36,952 bases of DNA from Paraburkholderia heleia NBRC 101817 (GTDB lineage Bacteria > Pseudomonadota > Gammaproteobacteria > Burkholderiales > Burkholderiaceae): assembly GCF_000739775.1 (NCBI RefSeq), contig NZ_BBJH01000014.1, positions 1 to 36,952 of the forward strand, in the 5' to 3' direction. The notes beneath the pieces were generated by a model that made no database searches, had not been told where the DNA came from, and worked only from the letters and a program-made list of their open reading frames with translations. Shown piece after piece: positions 11,014 to 19,992 of the stretch. Within the stretch, counting starts at the first letter, position 1; every line of letters starts with the position of its first letter. A program made the translations under genes and the position numbers.

Positions 11014-13284
11014 TTGAATTCAACGACCGTTTCCCGTTCCCGGCCCGCGCGCGAAGGCAGCGCGCCGGAGGCCGCCGCGCGCGCGGAGCAAACAGACGCG
11101 GCACCCATGTTGAGCGCACGCCGCGCCGCCGAACTCGAAGACCTGTTCGCGGCCGACGGCCTGCTCGCCCGCGAGATCGACGGCTATCGCCCGCGCGCGG
11201 CGCAGATCGAAATGGCGCGCGCGGTCGCGGCCGCGATGGAAGCCTCCGCGCAGTCCCTGCCCGATCCCGCGGCGTTCGAACTCCAGTCGCGCCCGGCGCG
11301 GCGGGTCGAGCGCGGTGCGCCGGCGCAGCCCGGCGCCGGGGAAGCGGCGCACGCCGCAGCCGGGAACGGCGACAACACGCTGATCGTCGAGGCGGGCACG
11401 GGCACCGGCAAGACCTATGCGTACCTCGTGCCGGCCATGCTGTGGGGCGGCAAGGTGGTCGTCTCGACGGGCACGAAGCATTTGCAGGACCAGCTTTTCG
11501 CGCGCGACATCCCCACGGTGCGCGACGCCCTGGCGGTGCCCGTGAGCGTGGCGATGCTCAAGGGCCGCGCCAACTATCTCTGCCACTACTATCTGCAACG
11601 CACGGCCGACAACGGCCGGCTGCCGTCGCGTCAGGAAACCGCATATCTGCAGGAAATCGTGCGCTTCGCGAAGATCACGCGTTCGGGCGACAAGGCGGAA
11701 CTCGCGAGCGTACCCGAGACGGCGGCCGTATGGTCGATGGTCACGTCGACGCGCGATAACTGTCTTGGCCAGGAGTGCCCGCATTACAAGGACTGCTTCG
11801 TGATGCAGGCGCGCCGCGAAGCGCAGCAGGCCGACATCGTGGTGGTGAACCACCATCTGTTCTTCGCCGACATCATGCTGCGCGACACCGGCATGGCCGA
11901 ACTGCTGCCGAGCGCGAATACGATCATCTTCGACGAAGCACACCAGTTGCCCGAAACGGCAACGCTCTTTTTCGGTGAAACACTCTCGACTGCGCAGTTC
12001 CTCGAGCTCGCGCGCGATTGCGTGGCCGAAGGCCTGAGCCACGCGCGCGACGCGGTGGAGTGGGTCAAGCTCGGCGCGGCGCTGGAGCGCGCTGCACGCG
12101 ACGTGCGGCTCGCGTTCAAGGAAGATTCGCTGCGGCTGTCGATCACGCAGTTGCCCGAGGATCACCCGCTCTTTGATGCGCTCGATGCGCTGCAAACCGA
12201 ACTGGGCACGCTTGCCACGGCACTCGCAGGGCAGGCAGAGCGCGCCGAATCGATTGGCGCGTGCCTGCGCCGCGCGCGCGAGCTGCAGGGTATTCTCACG
12301 GGCTGGACCGCGCCGCAGGGCGCCGCGCCGGCGCGTGAAACACACCAGGCCGACGCGCAAGGGCAGGACGAAAGCGCTCACGCGCAGGACGACGCGGACG
12401 AGAAAGTCCGCTGGGTCGAGGTGTTCTCGCACACGGTTCAGCTGCACGAAACCCCGCTCTCCGTGGCGCCGATCTTCGCCAGGCAGCGTGCCGGTGTGCC
12501 GCGCACGTGGGTCTTCACGTCGGCCACGCTTTCGGTGCGCGGCGACTTCACGCACTACGCGGCGCAAATGGGCCTGAGTTCGCGCCGTTCGATGACGCTG
12601 CCGAGTCCATTCGACTATCCCACGCAAGGGCTGCTTTACGTGCCGCGCAACATGCCGCAGCCGTCCTCGCCGCAGTTCACCGACGCCGTCTTCGATGCGG
12701 CGTTGCCGGCGATCGAGGCCTCGGGCGGCGGTGTCTTCATGCTGTGCACGACGTTGCGTGCAGTCGATCGCATCGCCCAGAAGCTGCGCGACACGATCGA
12801 GGCGCGCGGCTGGAATACGCCGCTGCTCGTGCAGGGCGACGCGAGCCGCACAGAGCTGCTCGAGCGCTTCCGCGCCTATGGCAATGCGATCCTCGTGGGC
12901 AGCCAGAGCTTCTGGGAGGGCGTGGACGTGCGCGGCGATGCGCTCTCGCTCGTGGTCATCGACAAGCTGCCGTTTGCGCCGCCCGACGATCCGGTGCTGG
13001 CGGCGCGCCTTGACGCGCTGGCAAAGAAAGGTCTGAGCCCGTTCGCGGTCCACCAGCTCCCGCAGGCGGTGATCACGCTCAAGCAGGGCGCTGGGCGACT
13101 GATTCGTGCGGAAACCGACCGCGGCGTGCTGATGATTTGTGACACCCGTCTCGTCGACAAACCGTATGGGCGACGTATCTGGCAAAGCCTGCCGCCGTTC
13201 AGGCGGACGCGGGAGATCGAAGTGGTGCAGGCGTTCTTCGAAGAGAAGAATCAGCAGGCAGGGGAGTCTGGCGAAGCGCATTAA
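11014..13284 (+). CDS. dinG: DinG/YoaA-type Fe-S ATP-dependent DNA helicase
   Basis: 756 residues from TTG 11014, chosen because AGGAA (11000-11004) sits 9 bases upstream; ATG 11107 is the alternative and lacks a ribosome site. It is an XPD-like superfamily 2 helicase. Walker A is EAGTGTGKT at about 126-134 and the DEAH box at 307-310. Four cysteines at 190, 250, 255 and 261 are spaced as in the 4Fe-4S domain of this family (YLC, NCLGQEC, KDC). Motif III-like VFTSATLSVRGDF and the C-terminal motif VI region QGAGRLIRAETDRG are present. The role would be unwinding of damaged or R-loop DNA during repair. An insertion rich in Ala/Gln/Asp around residues 435-470 looks disordered. Confidence 0.9.
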   Translation: MNSTTVSRSRPAREGSAPEAAARAEQTDAAPMLSARRAAELEDLFAADGLLAREIDGYRPRAAQIEMARAVAAAMEASAQSLPDPAAFELQSRPARRVERGAPAQPGAGEAAHAAAGNGDNTLIVEAGTGTGKTYAYLVPAMLWGGKVVVSTGTKHLQDQLFARDIPTVRDALAVPVSVAMLKGRANYLCHYYLQRTADNGRLPSRQETAYLQEIVRFAKITRSGDKAELASVPETAAVWSMVTSTRDNCLGQECPHYKDCFVMQARREAQQADIVVVNHHLFFADIMLRDTGMAELLPSANTIIFDEAHQLPETATLFFGETLSTAQFLELARDCVAEGLSHARDAVEWVKLGAALERAARDVRLAFKEDSLRLSITQLPEDHPLFDALDALQTELGTLATALAGQAERAESIGACLRRARELQGILTGWTAPQGAAPARETHQADAQGQDESAHAQDDADEKVRWVEVFSHTVQLHETPLSVAPIFARQRAGVPRTWVFTSATLSVRGDFTHYAAQMGLSSRRSMTLPSPFDYPTQGLLYVPRNMPQPSSPQFTDAVFDAALPAIEASGGGVFMLCTTLRAVDRIAQKLRDTIEARGWNTPLLVQGDASRTELLERFRAYGNAILVGSQSFWEGVDVRGDALSLVVIDKLPFAPPDDPVLAARLDALAKKGLSPFAVHQLPQAVITLKQGAGRLIRAETDRGVLMICDTRLVDKPYGRRIWQSLPPFRRTREIEVVQAFFEEKNQQAGESGEAH

Positions 13285-13305
13285 GCTTCATGCGCGCCGC
13301 ATAAC

Positions 13306-13338
13306 AAAAAGCCACGAACATGAGTTCGTGGCTTTTTT
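13306..13338. terminator. Bidirectional terminator between helicase and lipoprotein genes
   Basis: 9-bp perfect stem (GCCACGAAC 13311-13319 / GTTCGTGGC 13324-13332), 4-base loop ATGA, A-run on the left (13306-13310) and T-run on the right (13333-13338). Serves both converging genes. Confidence 0.93.
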
Positions 13339-13450
13339 GTTTGCCCGACGTATGTCTGAAGCGCGATTGACGCAAGCAGCAGACCGTACGACGGTTCGCC
13401 GAGAAGCCCGCCGGGACCGAAGCCCCAGGCGAGCCTCGCGCGAACGCAAC

Positions 13451-13711
13451 TTACTGGCTTGCGCCCGAAGCGGCAGCCGGAGCCGATGCGCCAGCGTCCG
13501 AAGCGGCAGCGCCAGCGTCCGAAGCCGCGGCGGGAGCAGCGTCGCTCGCAGCAGCAGCCGGAGCCGATGCGCCAGCGTCCGAAGCAGCAGCAGCCGGTGC
13601 CGAAGCAGCGGCAGCATCGCTAGCCGGCGCAGCAGCTTGGTCGCTGCTCTTGTTGCACGCAGCGAGTGCAACAGCTGCCAGCAGGGATGCTACGAGGAGG
13701 GATTTCTTCAT
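13451..13711 (-). CDS. Ala-rich low-complexity lipoprotein
   Basis: 86 residues from the ATG at 13711; AGGA lies 7 bases upstream on the minus strand, which disfavours the GTG two codons earlier. A lipoprotein signal peptide ends in LAAC with the lipidated Cys19. The mature part is made of repeats of A-S-D-A-G-A-S-A-P-A-A with no other residues of note, and NKSSDQ follows the cysteine. It is predicted to be an outer or inner membrane lipoprotein with a disordered tether. No catalytic motif is seen. Small lipoproteins of this composition are common in Burkholderiaceae and have no known function. It has its own promoter (13844-13872) and terminator. Confidence 0.82.
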   Translation of the reverse strand: MKKSLLVASLLAAVALAACNKSSDQAAAPASDAAAASAPAAAASDAGASAPAAAASDAAPAAASDAGAAASDAGASAPAAASGASQ

Positions 13712-13843
13712 GATCACGTCCTTTTATGGTTAAAGGTAAGCAACAGCGCAAAATAATACCGGTAAATGTGCCCCAACACCGACCTGAGCCGCTGGTGGAG
13801 ACGCACTGCAAGAGCGTGAATCTTCCCTACGGCCTGGCCGGAA

Positions 13844-13872
13844 ATTATAGGCACTTTCGTATCGACCGTCGA
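13844..13872 (-). promoter_or_regulatory. sigma-70 type promoter for the Ala-rich lipoprotein
   Basis: On the minus strand, -35 TCGACG (13872-13867, four of six consensus) and a perfect -10 TATAAT (13849-13844), 17-base spacer. The leader to the ATG would be roughly 125 bases. Confidence 0.6.
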
Positions 13873-13943
13873 CAAATCCGGGGACAATACGTTGTCTTTC
13901 TCATACAAGCACTATTTTAGTACGGTATAACAGTCCGAAGCGC

Positions 13944-15176
13944 TTAGGCAAGCACCCCGGTCCGAATCCAGCCCGCACGATACCACTCGTGTAGCAACGC
14001 TGTCACACACGAATCGTGTGAGAGTGTTACAAAGCGTTTCCCGTCCATAGAGCGCCTGTCGGCCAGTGCCGGCAGCCACTTTCTTGCTTCTTTGAGCAAG
14101 TACTGTTCCCCGTTCAGGTAATACGACCGCGAATCGTAAAGCAGGATCGTCCTGCGGTCGAGTGTTATCCCATTTTTTACTGCTTGCGCAACGAAACGGG
14201 CTTCGTCGAGCGGTTTTTCGGGGGCATCGAACACCACATTGGCTTTCGGTTCCGACAGCCACGAGCCCACGAACGAGGAGACGTCGGCGCCGCTCCAGCG
14301 CACTTTAGCAAGCACGCCGCCAACACGCTCTACCAGTGCAGGAGGAAGCTGCGCAGGATGCGCCACGGCCGGCTGGTCGGGGTCGCGGTAGAGCGTGGGT
14401 CTGTCGCTGCCGTGACTGGCGCCGCGCTCCGCGAGCCAGTAAAGAAACTGGCTCGTCAATTCGTTCGTGGAAGGAGAACGAAAGCCGATCGAGCACGTCA
14501 TGCATTCACCTTCGGCGATGCCGTCGTGCGCGATGTGCGGCGGCAGGTACAGCATGTCGCCCGGCTCCAGCACCCACTCTTCTTCAGGCTGGAAGTTCGC
14601 GAGAATCTTCAGCGGCATGCCTTCCTGCAGCGAAAGGTCGCGCTGGGCACCAATGCGCCAGCGGCGCTTGCCGTGCACCTGCAGCAGGAACACATCATAC
14701 GAATCGAAGTGCGGGCCGACGCCGCCGCCGTCCGATGCGTACGAGATCATGAGGTCGTCGAGCCGCGCGTCGGGCGCGAAGCGAAAACGCTCGAGCAGGG
14801 CACGCGCGCGGTCGTCGTGCAGGTCGGCGCCCTGTACCAGCAGCGTCCACTGGCGGGTCTTCGGCGCGGGCAGTTCGTCCGGCGAGAACGGGCCGTGTTC
14901 GAGTGCCCAGCGGCGGCGAAAATGGGTGATGAGACGCGACTCGACATCGTCGTTGTCTGCGAGCGCGAAAAGGGCTTCGCGTGAGAGCGGCGCTTCGATG
15001 TCGGGAATCGCCTGGCGGATCAACAGCGGCTTTTTCTGCCAGTATTTGCGCATGAACTGCGCCGGCGTCAGGCCGCCCAGAAGCGGCGTAGCAACATCGG
15101 GCGCGGGGCATGCCGGGGGGAGGGAGGCGCGCCGCTTGCGCGCGTCCACCGGGTGGTCTGGGGACCGCTTCGGCAT
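13944..15176 (-). CDS. roxA: RoxA/YcfD-type JmjC ribosomal L16 arginine hydroxylase
   Basis: 410 residues from the ATG at 15176 (MPKRSPDHP). The frame could begin 15 codons earlier at 15221, but that would run into the slyD coding start. It is a 2-oxoglutarate/Fe(II) oxygenase of the cupin-4/JmjC class. The iron triad is visible as His156 and Asp158 (GPHFDSYD) and His217 (PPHIAHDG); spacing matches YcfD. LTPAQFMRKYWQKKPLLIRQA is the family's N-terminal signature (split here near residue 40). The C-terminal winged-helix part ends with LLHEWYRAGWI. YcfD of E. coli hydroxylates an arginine of ribosomal protein L16; substrate identity here is inferred. It is divergent from slyD with a 32-base gap. 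Confidence 0.92.
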   Translation of the reverse strand: MPKRSPDHPVDARKRRASLPPACPAPDVATPLLGGLTPAQFMRKYWQKKPLLIRQAIPDIEAPLSREALFALADNDDVESRLITHFRRRWALEHGPFSPDELPAPKTRQWTLLVQGADLHDDRARALLERFRFAPDARLDDLMISYASDGGGVGPHFDSYDVFLLQVHGKRRWRIGAQRDLSLQEGMPLKILANFQPEEEWVLEPGDMLYLPPHIAHDGIAEGECMTCSIGFRSPSTNELTSQFLYWLAERGASHGSDRPTLYRDPDQPAVAHPAQLPPALVERVGGVLAKVRWSGADVSSFVGSWLSEPKANVVFDAPEKPLDEARFVAQAVKNGITLDRRTILLYDSRSYYLNGEQYLLKEARKWLPALADRRSMDGKRFVTLSHDSCVTALLHEWYRAGWIRTGVLA

Positions 15177-15178
15177 CG

Positions 15179-15184
15179 TATAAT
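15179..15184 (+). promoter_or_regulatory. -10 box for slyD inside the roxA-slyD gap
   Basis: Perfect TATAAT, 24 bases before the slyD ATG and 2 bases from the roxA start codon on the other strand. The upstream -35 would lie inside the roxA coding sequence; the hexamer there (about 15156-15161, GTCTGG) is weak. Confidence 0.5.
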
Positions 15185-15208
15185 GTGGTCTGTAATCTGG
15201 AGGATCGA

Positions 15209-15754
15209 ATGAAAATTGCAAAGGACACCGTCGTGTCGGTCGCTTACAAGCTATCGGATGCGCAGGGCAATCTGATCGAGGAAAGCGACGAGCCGATGGT
15301 CTATCTGCACGGCGGCTATGATGGCACGTTCCCCAAGATCGAGGAAGTGCTGGACGGGCAGGAGCCGGGCTTCGAGACCCAGATCCAGCTTGAGCCGCAA
15401 GACGCTTTCGGGGAATACGATCCCGAGCTCGTGAAGATCGAGCCGCGCAACCGCTTCCCCGAGCCGCTCGAAGTCGGCATGCAGTTCGAAGGCACGCCCG
15501 AAGAAGGCGACGAAGATCTCGACACGCTCATCTACACGGTCACGGACGTCGCCGAAGACAAGGTCGTGCTCGACGGCAATCATCCGCTAGCGGGCATGGC
15601 GCTGCGTTTCGCGTTGACGGTCAAGGAAGTGCGCACCGCCACCGAAGACGAAATCGAACATGAGCACGCGCATGGCGCGGACGGCCTCGAAATTGTCGAC
15701 GAAGACGAAGAAGACGACGGCGACGAAGGCGCCTCGAAACCCACCCTGCACTAA
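15209..15754 (+). CDS. slyD: SlyD-type FKBP peptidyl-prolyl isomerase
   Basis: 181 residues from ATG 15209, fixed by GGAGG at 15199-15203; the open frame upstream is antisense to roxA. The protein matches SlyD along its length: KIAKDTVVSVAYKL at the start, the FKBP core broken by the insert-in-flap chaperone domain (about 70-125), and VVLDGNHPLAGMALRF. The tail differs from enterobacterial SlyD. Instead of a long His/Cys metal-binding end it has HEHAHG followed by an Asp/Glu run, so nickel handling is probably weaker or absent. It is a cytosolic folding helper that isomerises X-Pro bonds. The stop is 7 bases from that of the converging gene. Confidence 0.93.
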   Translation: MKIAKDTVVSVAYKLSDAQGNLIEESDEPMVYLHGGYDGTFPKIEEVLDGQEPGFETQIQLEPQDAFGEYDPELVKIEPRNRFPEPLEVGMQFEGTPEEGDEDLDTLIYTVTDVAEDKVVLDGNHPLAGMALRFALTVKEVRTATEDEIEHEHAHGADGLEIVDEDEEDDGDEGASKPTLH

Positions 15755-15761
15755 TCGCCGC

Positions 15762-17138
15762 TCAATGCGCGAAGCCGCTTGGCGCTGGTGCGCCGGGTGG
15801 CTGCAGCGGGTCAGGCGGCTGGCCATTGCCGCCGCCGCTTGCGCTGCCGTTTCCACCATCCAGGCCGTTCTGGCCGTTCGCATCGTTCCGGCCATTTAGT
15901 CCACCCTGTCCGCCCTGCGTGGGCCACGCCGGCACCAGCACGCCGTTGCCGGCCGGCGGCAAGCCGGAAGGCACGGCGGTTCCCGATGCGCCAGGCGTCG
16001 CGGGCGCGACGTCAGGCGACTGCGGCATGCCGGGAATCTCGGTCACGTCGGGCATCGACGACACTTCGGGCATTTCCGGCATCGCAGGCGACGATCCCGC
16101 GCCGGGCGTGTTCGGCGACGGCTGCGCCGGCAACAGCGGCAGATGCTTCGGCACCTCGCGCACGCTCACGCGCAGGGGCGTTCGGCGCGCCATGTCGGCG
16201 TCCACCTGCAGCCATTGCGTGAGCGGATCGCGCAACGAGAATGCGATGCGCGTAACGTTTTCTATCCTTGCTCCCTTGTCGTTACGCAGCGGCTGATCGA
16301 TCGTGAAACCATGTGCGAGCTTCGAATCGTCGGCATTCACGACGATGATCTGGCCACGGAAAATCTCGGCGAGCTTCACGAGGCTGCGACGCAATTCGAG
16401 ATAGCCGTCGCGCGGTGCACGGTGAAAGCGCAGCCACGCGAAGCGGTCGGGGCGCTCGTAATGCTCGGGCATCGCGTTGCCTTGCATGAAGATGACGATC
16501 GCGCGCGCGTTGCGGCGCTTCGCATATTCGGCCGCATGTTCGAGCCAGAAGCCGTTGGCGATCACGCGGTCTTCGAACTCGCCGTTGCGCCCGCCCGCAT
16601 TGAGATAGTGATTGTTGCCGTCCGGCACGTTCAGCCCGATGAACACCGTATCGCCGAGTTGCCAGCGTACGTTTTCCCGATACGGCCGAAAGCGCGAGAC
16701 TTCGCTTTCGCGCGTGAGCGTCAAGCGCGTTTGGCCGAGCGCGTTGGGATCGGCGAAGAAGTTCTGGCGCAGGAAGTCGAGTCGCTCAGCGGGATCGTAG
16801 GCGCCCGAGCCGTTCATGCCGCACGAGACCCAGTCGCGCTCGCCGGGCACGAACACGAGCGGCGCACGTGAGGCATCGAGCAGGTCGTGACGGCGTTCGT
16901 AAAGATGGTCGGCACAGGTTTCGTGTGCGCCTTTGATATTGCCGTCGTAGACCGTGAACGCGATTTGCGGATCGCGCCCGATGGCGTCGACGAGCCGCTG
17001 CGCCGACGCTTCCTCGGACTGCGAGTTGAGCGCGTTCGCCACGACCGCGAAGGCATAGCGAGGCGCCTGGGCGAACGCTGCGAGCGGCGAACCCAGTGAC
17101 GAAGCCAGCATCAACGCGCCCGACGCACGGCGCATCAT
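15762..17138 (-). CDS. Secreted calcineurin-like phosphoesterase homologue, metal site degenerate
   Basis: 458 residues from the ATG at 17138 (a second ATG follows immediately); upstream frame overlaps mutS and is rejected. The signal peptide runs to about residue 25 (SPLAAFAQA). The body has the order of secreted metallophosphoesterases: a first strand FAVVAN, then YDGNIKG, then an SRAPLVFVPGERDW-C segment, and a late GQIIVVNADDSK. The usual metal ligands look altered (GNIK in place of a GD pair, GERDW in place of GNHD-like). From about residue 345 it is low-complexity: Met/Pro/Glu-rich repeats (MPEMPEV, IPGMP), then Gly/Asn-rich (GGNGSASGGGNG). It follows mutS by 73 bases. Enzyme activity is doubtful. 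Confidence 0.65.
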   Translation of the reverse strand: MMRRASGALMLASSLGSPLAAFAQAPRYAFAVVANALNSQSEEASAQRLVDAIGRDPQIAFTVYDGNIKGAHETCADHLYERRHDLLDASRAPLVFVPGERDWVSCGMNGSGAYDPAERLDFLRQNFFADPNALGQTRLTLTRESEVSRFRPYRENVRWQLGDTVFIGLNVPDGNNHYLNAGGRNGEFEDRVIANGFWLEHAAEYAKRRNARAIVIFMQGNAMPEHYERPDRFAWLRFHRAPRDGYLELRRSLVKLAEIFRGQIIVVNADDSKLAHGFTIDQPLRNDKGARIENVTRIAFSLRDPLTQWLQVDADMARRTPLRVSVREVPKHLPLLPAQPSPNTPGAGSSPAMPEMPEVSSMPDVTEIPGMPQSPDVAPATPGASGTAVPSGLPPAGNGVLVPAWPTQGGQGGLNGRNDANGQNGLDGGNGSASGGGNGQPPDPLQPPGAPAPSGFAH

Positions 17139-17211
17139 TTTCAGATAGCGCGAGCGGGCACTGCCGCGACCCGCCGGATACGGTGGCCGCGGCGGCGTCG
17201 CGAGGCGACGC

Positions 17212-19899
17212 TCAGCGTTTGGCGTCCGGCGCCGTAGCCAGCTCATGCAGTTCGTACAACAGGTCGAGTGCGTCGCGCGGGCGCAGTTCGTTCGGATCGA
17301 GTTCGCGCAGCCGCTGTGCGACGAGAGACGCACCACGATCCCCCTCGACCGGCGCGGCGCGATCCTCCACGAAGGTCGCTTCGTCGTCGTACTCGGCGGC
17401 GGGCGCGGCGAACAGGTCGAGTTGCGGCGTGGGCTGCCCGGCCGATTGCTGCTCCAGATGCACGAGATGCTTGCGCGCGGCGCGGATCACGGCGGCAGGC
17501 ACACCCGCGAGCTGCGCCACCTGCAGGCCGTAGCTCTGGTTCGCCGGGCCTTCCTGCACCGCATGCAGGAAGACGATGCCATGGCCATGCTCGACGGCCG
17601 AAAGATGTACATTCGCCGCTTGCGCAAATTCGGCCGGCAGTTGCGTGAGCTCGAAGTAGTGCGTGGCGAAGAGCGTGTGGCAACCGTTGTGCGCGAGCAG
17701 ATGCCGCGCGATGGCCCACGCGAGCGCGAGGCCGTCGAACGTCGAGGTGCCGCGCCCGATCTCGTCCATGAGCACGAGGCTTTGTGGCGTGGCGTCGTTG
17801 AGAATGGCCGCAGCTTCGGTCATCTCGACCATGAAGGTCGAGCGGCCGCCCGCGAGGTCGTCGGCGGCGCCGATGCGTGTGAAGATGCGGTCGATCGGCC
17901 CGAAGCTGGCGCGCTTTGCCGGCACGTAGCTGCCCACGTAAGCGAGCAGGGCGATGAGCGCGGTCTGCCGCATGAAGGTCGATTTACCGCCCATGTTCGG
18001 GCCGGTGATCAGCAGCAGCTTGCGCTCGGCCGAAAGCAGGCAGTCGTTGGCGATGAACTGCTCGACCTGTGCTTCGACCACGGGATGACGGCCTTGCTCG
18101 ATTTCGATGCCGGGCGCCTGCGTGAACGTGGGCGCGTTCCAGTCGAGCGCGCGGGCGCGTTCCGCGAACGCAGCCAGCAGGTCGAGTTCCGCAAGTGCGG
18201 CGGCCACGCGCTGGCAATCGGGAATGAACGGCAGCAGCGATTGCAGCAGCGCGTCGTAGAGCGACTTTTCGCGCGAGAGCGCGCGTTCCTGCGCGGAGAG
18301 CGCCTTGTCCTCGAATGTCTTCAGTTCCGGCGTGATGTAGCGCTCGGCGTTCTTGAGCGTCTGGCGACGGCGGTAGTCGTCGGGGACCTTGTCGGTCTGG
18401 CCGCGCGTGACTTCGATATAGAAGCCGTGCACCTTGTTGTACTCGACGCGCAGATTGCCGATGCCGGTGCGCGCACGCTCGCGCGTTTCGAGGTCGAGCA
18501 GGAACTGGCCGCAGTTCTCGGAGATGTCGCGTAGTTCATCGAGATCCGCGTCGTAGCCGCGCGCGATCACGCCGCCGTCGCGGACCATCGCCGCCGGCTC
18601 CGGCGCGACTGCGCGCTGCAGCAGCGCTGCGCACTCGGCGGGCGGTTCGAGCGCCTCGGCAAGGTGCGCGAGCGACGTGGCCGCCCCGCTTGCGGCTGCG
18701 ACCTGTTCGCGCAGCCCGGGCAGCGCCGCAAAGGTGTCGCGCAGGCTCGACAGATCGCGCGGGCGCGCGGAAAGCAGCGCAAGGCGCCCGGTAATGCGCT
18801 CGACGTCGGCGATCTGACGCAAGGCGCTGCGCAAGGTATCGACGCTCGCTTGTGGCGGCGCCTCGAGCAATGCGCCGATGGCCTGCTGGCGCATTTGCGC
18901 GATAGCGGCTTCGCGCGGCGGATGATGGAGCCAGTGACGCAGCAAGCGGCTGCCCATCGCCGTACTGCACGTGTCGAGCAGCGAGCAAAGCGTGGGCGAT
19001 TCGGTGCCGCGCAGGGTTTCCGTGAGTTCGAGATTACGGCGCGTGGCCGGATCGAGCCCGATGTATTCCGATTCGGCTTCGACCTTCAGGCTGCGCACGT
19101 GGCGCAACTGCTGACCCTGCGTGGCCGCTGCATAGAGCAGCAGCGCGCCCGCCGCGCCGCACGCGCTCGTGAGCGTTTGCGCGCCGAAGCCGTCGAGGCT
19201 CGCCACGTCGAGCTGGTCGCACAGGCGTTGCTTGCCCGAGCCGACGTCGAAGTGCCAGGCGGGCACGCGCGTGAGCGCCCCCGGTCCGGACGGCGGCGCC
19301 CAGGCGGCGGTTTCCGCCGGCATTTCGGCGACGAGGATTTCCGCGGGCCGGATGCGCTCGAACGCCGTGGCGACCTGTTCCGGCGCGACTTCCGCGAGGC
19401 GCAACGCGCCGCTGGCGAGATTGAGCCACGCGAGGCCCACGTTGACGGTCACGCCGCGCCGGTTGTGGCCGGGGCAAACGGCCATCAGGTAGACATCGTT
19501 CTTGTCGGAAAGGAGCGCTGCGTCGGTTAGCGTGCCGGGCGTCACCACGCGCACGACCTTGCGCTCGACCGGACCCTTGGAGGTGGCCGGGTCGCCGATC
19601 TGCTCGCAGATCGCCACCGACTCGCCCAGCTTCACGAGCTTCGCGAGATATTGTTCGACCGCGTGATGCGGCACGCCCGCCATCTTGATCGGATTGCCTG
19701 CCGAAGCCCCGCGCTGCGTGAGCGTGAGGTCGAGCAGGCGCGCTGCCTTCTCGGCGTCTTCGAAGAAAAGCTCGTAGAAGTCGCCCATCCGGTAGAACAC
19801 GAGCGTGCCCGGATGGTCGGCCTTGATGCGCAGGTACTGCTGCATCATGGGGGTATGCTGCGCGATGTCAGCTGCGCCTGTGGTGTGTGTAGCCATCAT
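17212..19899 (-). CDS. mutS: MutS, DNA mismatch recognition ATPase
   Basis: 895 residues, slightly longer than the E. coli protein. The start at 19899 (MM) is supported because [10 protein letters not shown] follows at the same distance as in E. coli MutS. The mismatch-reading Phe-x-Glu lies in RMGDFYELF near residue 40. Connector, lever and clamp domains follow. Walker [10 protein letters not shown] is at about 628-640 and Walker B with the signature [12 protein letters not shown] near 700-712. The C-terminus has the helix-turn-helix dimer region and an Asp/Pro-rich loop. It binds mismatches and recruits MutL. It is downstream of lplT on the same strand by 93 bases; suhB and lplT read in the same direction. 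Confidence 0.98.
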   Translation of the reverse strand: MMATHTTGAADIAQHTPMMQQYLRIKADHPGTLVFYRMGDFYELFFEDAEKAARLLDLTLTQRGASAGNPIKMAGVPHHAVEQYLAKLVKLGESVAICEQIGDPATSKGPVERKVVRVVTPGTLTDAALLSDKNDVYLMAVCPGHNRRGVTVNVGLAWLNLASGALRLAEVAPEQVATAFERIRPAEILVAEMPAETAAWAPPSGPGALTRVPAWHFDVGSGKQRLCDQLDVASLDGFGAQTLTSACGAAGALLLYAAATQGQQLRHVRSLKVEAESEYIGLDPATRRNLELTETLRGTESPTLCSLLDTCSTAMGSRLLRHWLHHPPREAAIAQMRQQAIGALLEAPPQASVDTLRSALRQIADVERITGRLALLSARPRDLSSLRDTFAALPGLREQVAAASGAATSLAHLAEALEPPAECAALLQRAVAPEPAAMVRDGGVIARGYDADLDELRDISENCGQFLLDLETRERARTGIGNLRVEYNKVHGFYIEVTRGQTDKVPDDYRRRQTLKNAERYITPELKTFEDKALSAQERALSREKSLYDALLQSLLPFIPDCQRVAAALAELDLLAAFAERARALDWNAPTFTQAPGIEIEQGRHPVVEAQVEQFIANDCLLSAERKLLLITGPNMGGKSTFMRQTALIALLAYVGSYVPAKRASFGPIDRIFTRIGAADDLAGGRSTFMVEMTEAAAILNDATPQSLVLMDEIGRGTSTFDGLALAWAIARHLLAHNGCHTLFATHYFELTQLPAEFAQAANVHLSAVEHGHGIVFLHAVQEGPANQSYGLQVAQLAGVPAAVIRAARKHLVHLEQQSAGQPTPQLDLFAAPAAEYDDEATFVEDRAAPVEGDRGASLVAQRLRELDPNELRPRDALDLLYELHELATAPDAKR

Positions 19900-19992
19900 C
19901 GGTGTTTTGCCAAGGGTTCAGGGCGTGAGTTTAACGCGCGTCGATTGCATGTAAAGCCAGCCTTTCGGCTAACGCCGTCACAGCCGCTCCCG

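Noticed and set aside
11020..13281. Long minus-strand open frame opposite the helicase
   Set aside because: Mirror frame of a high-G+C gene with Arg/His/Gln-rich composition; the plus frame has all helicase motifs.
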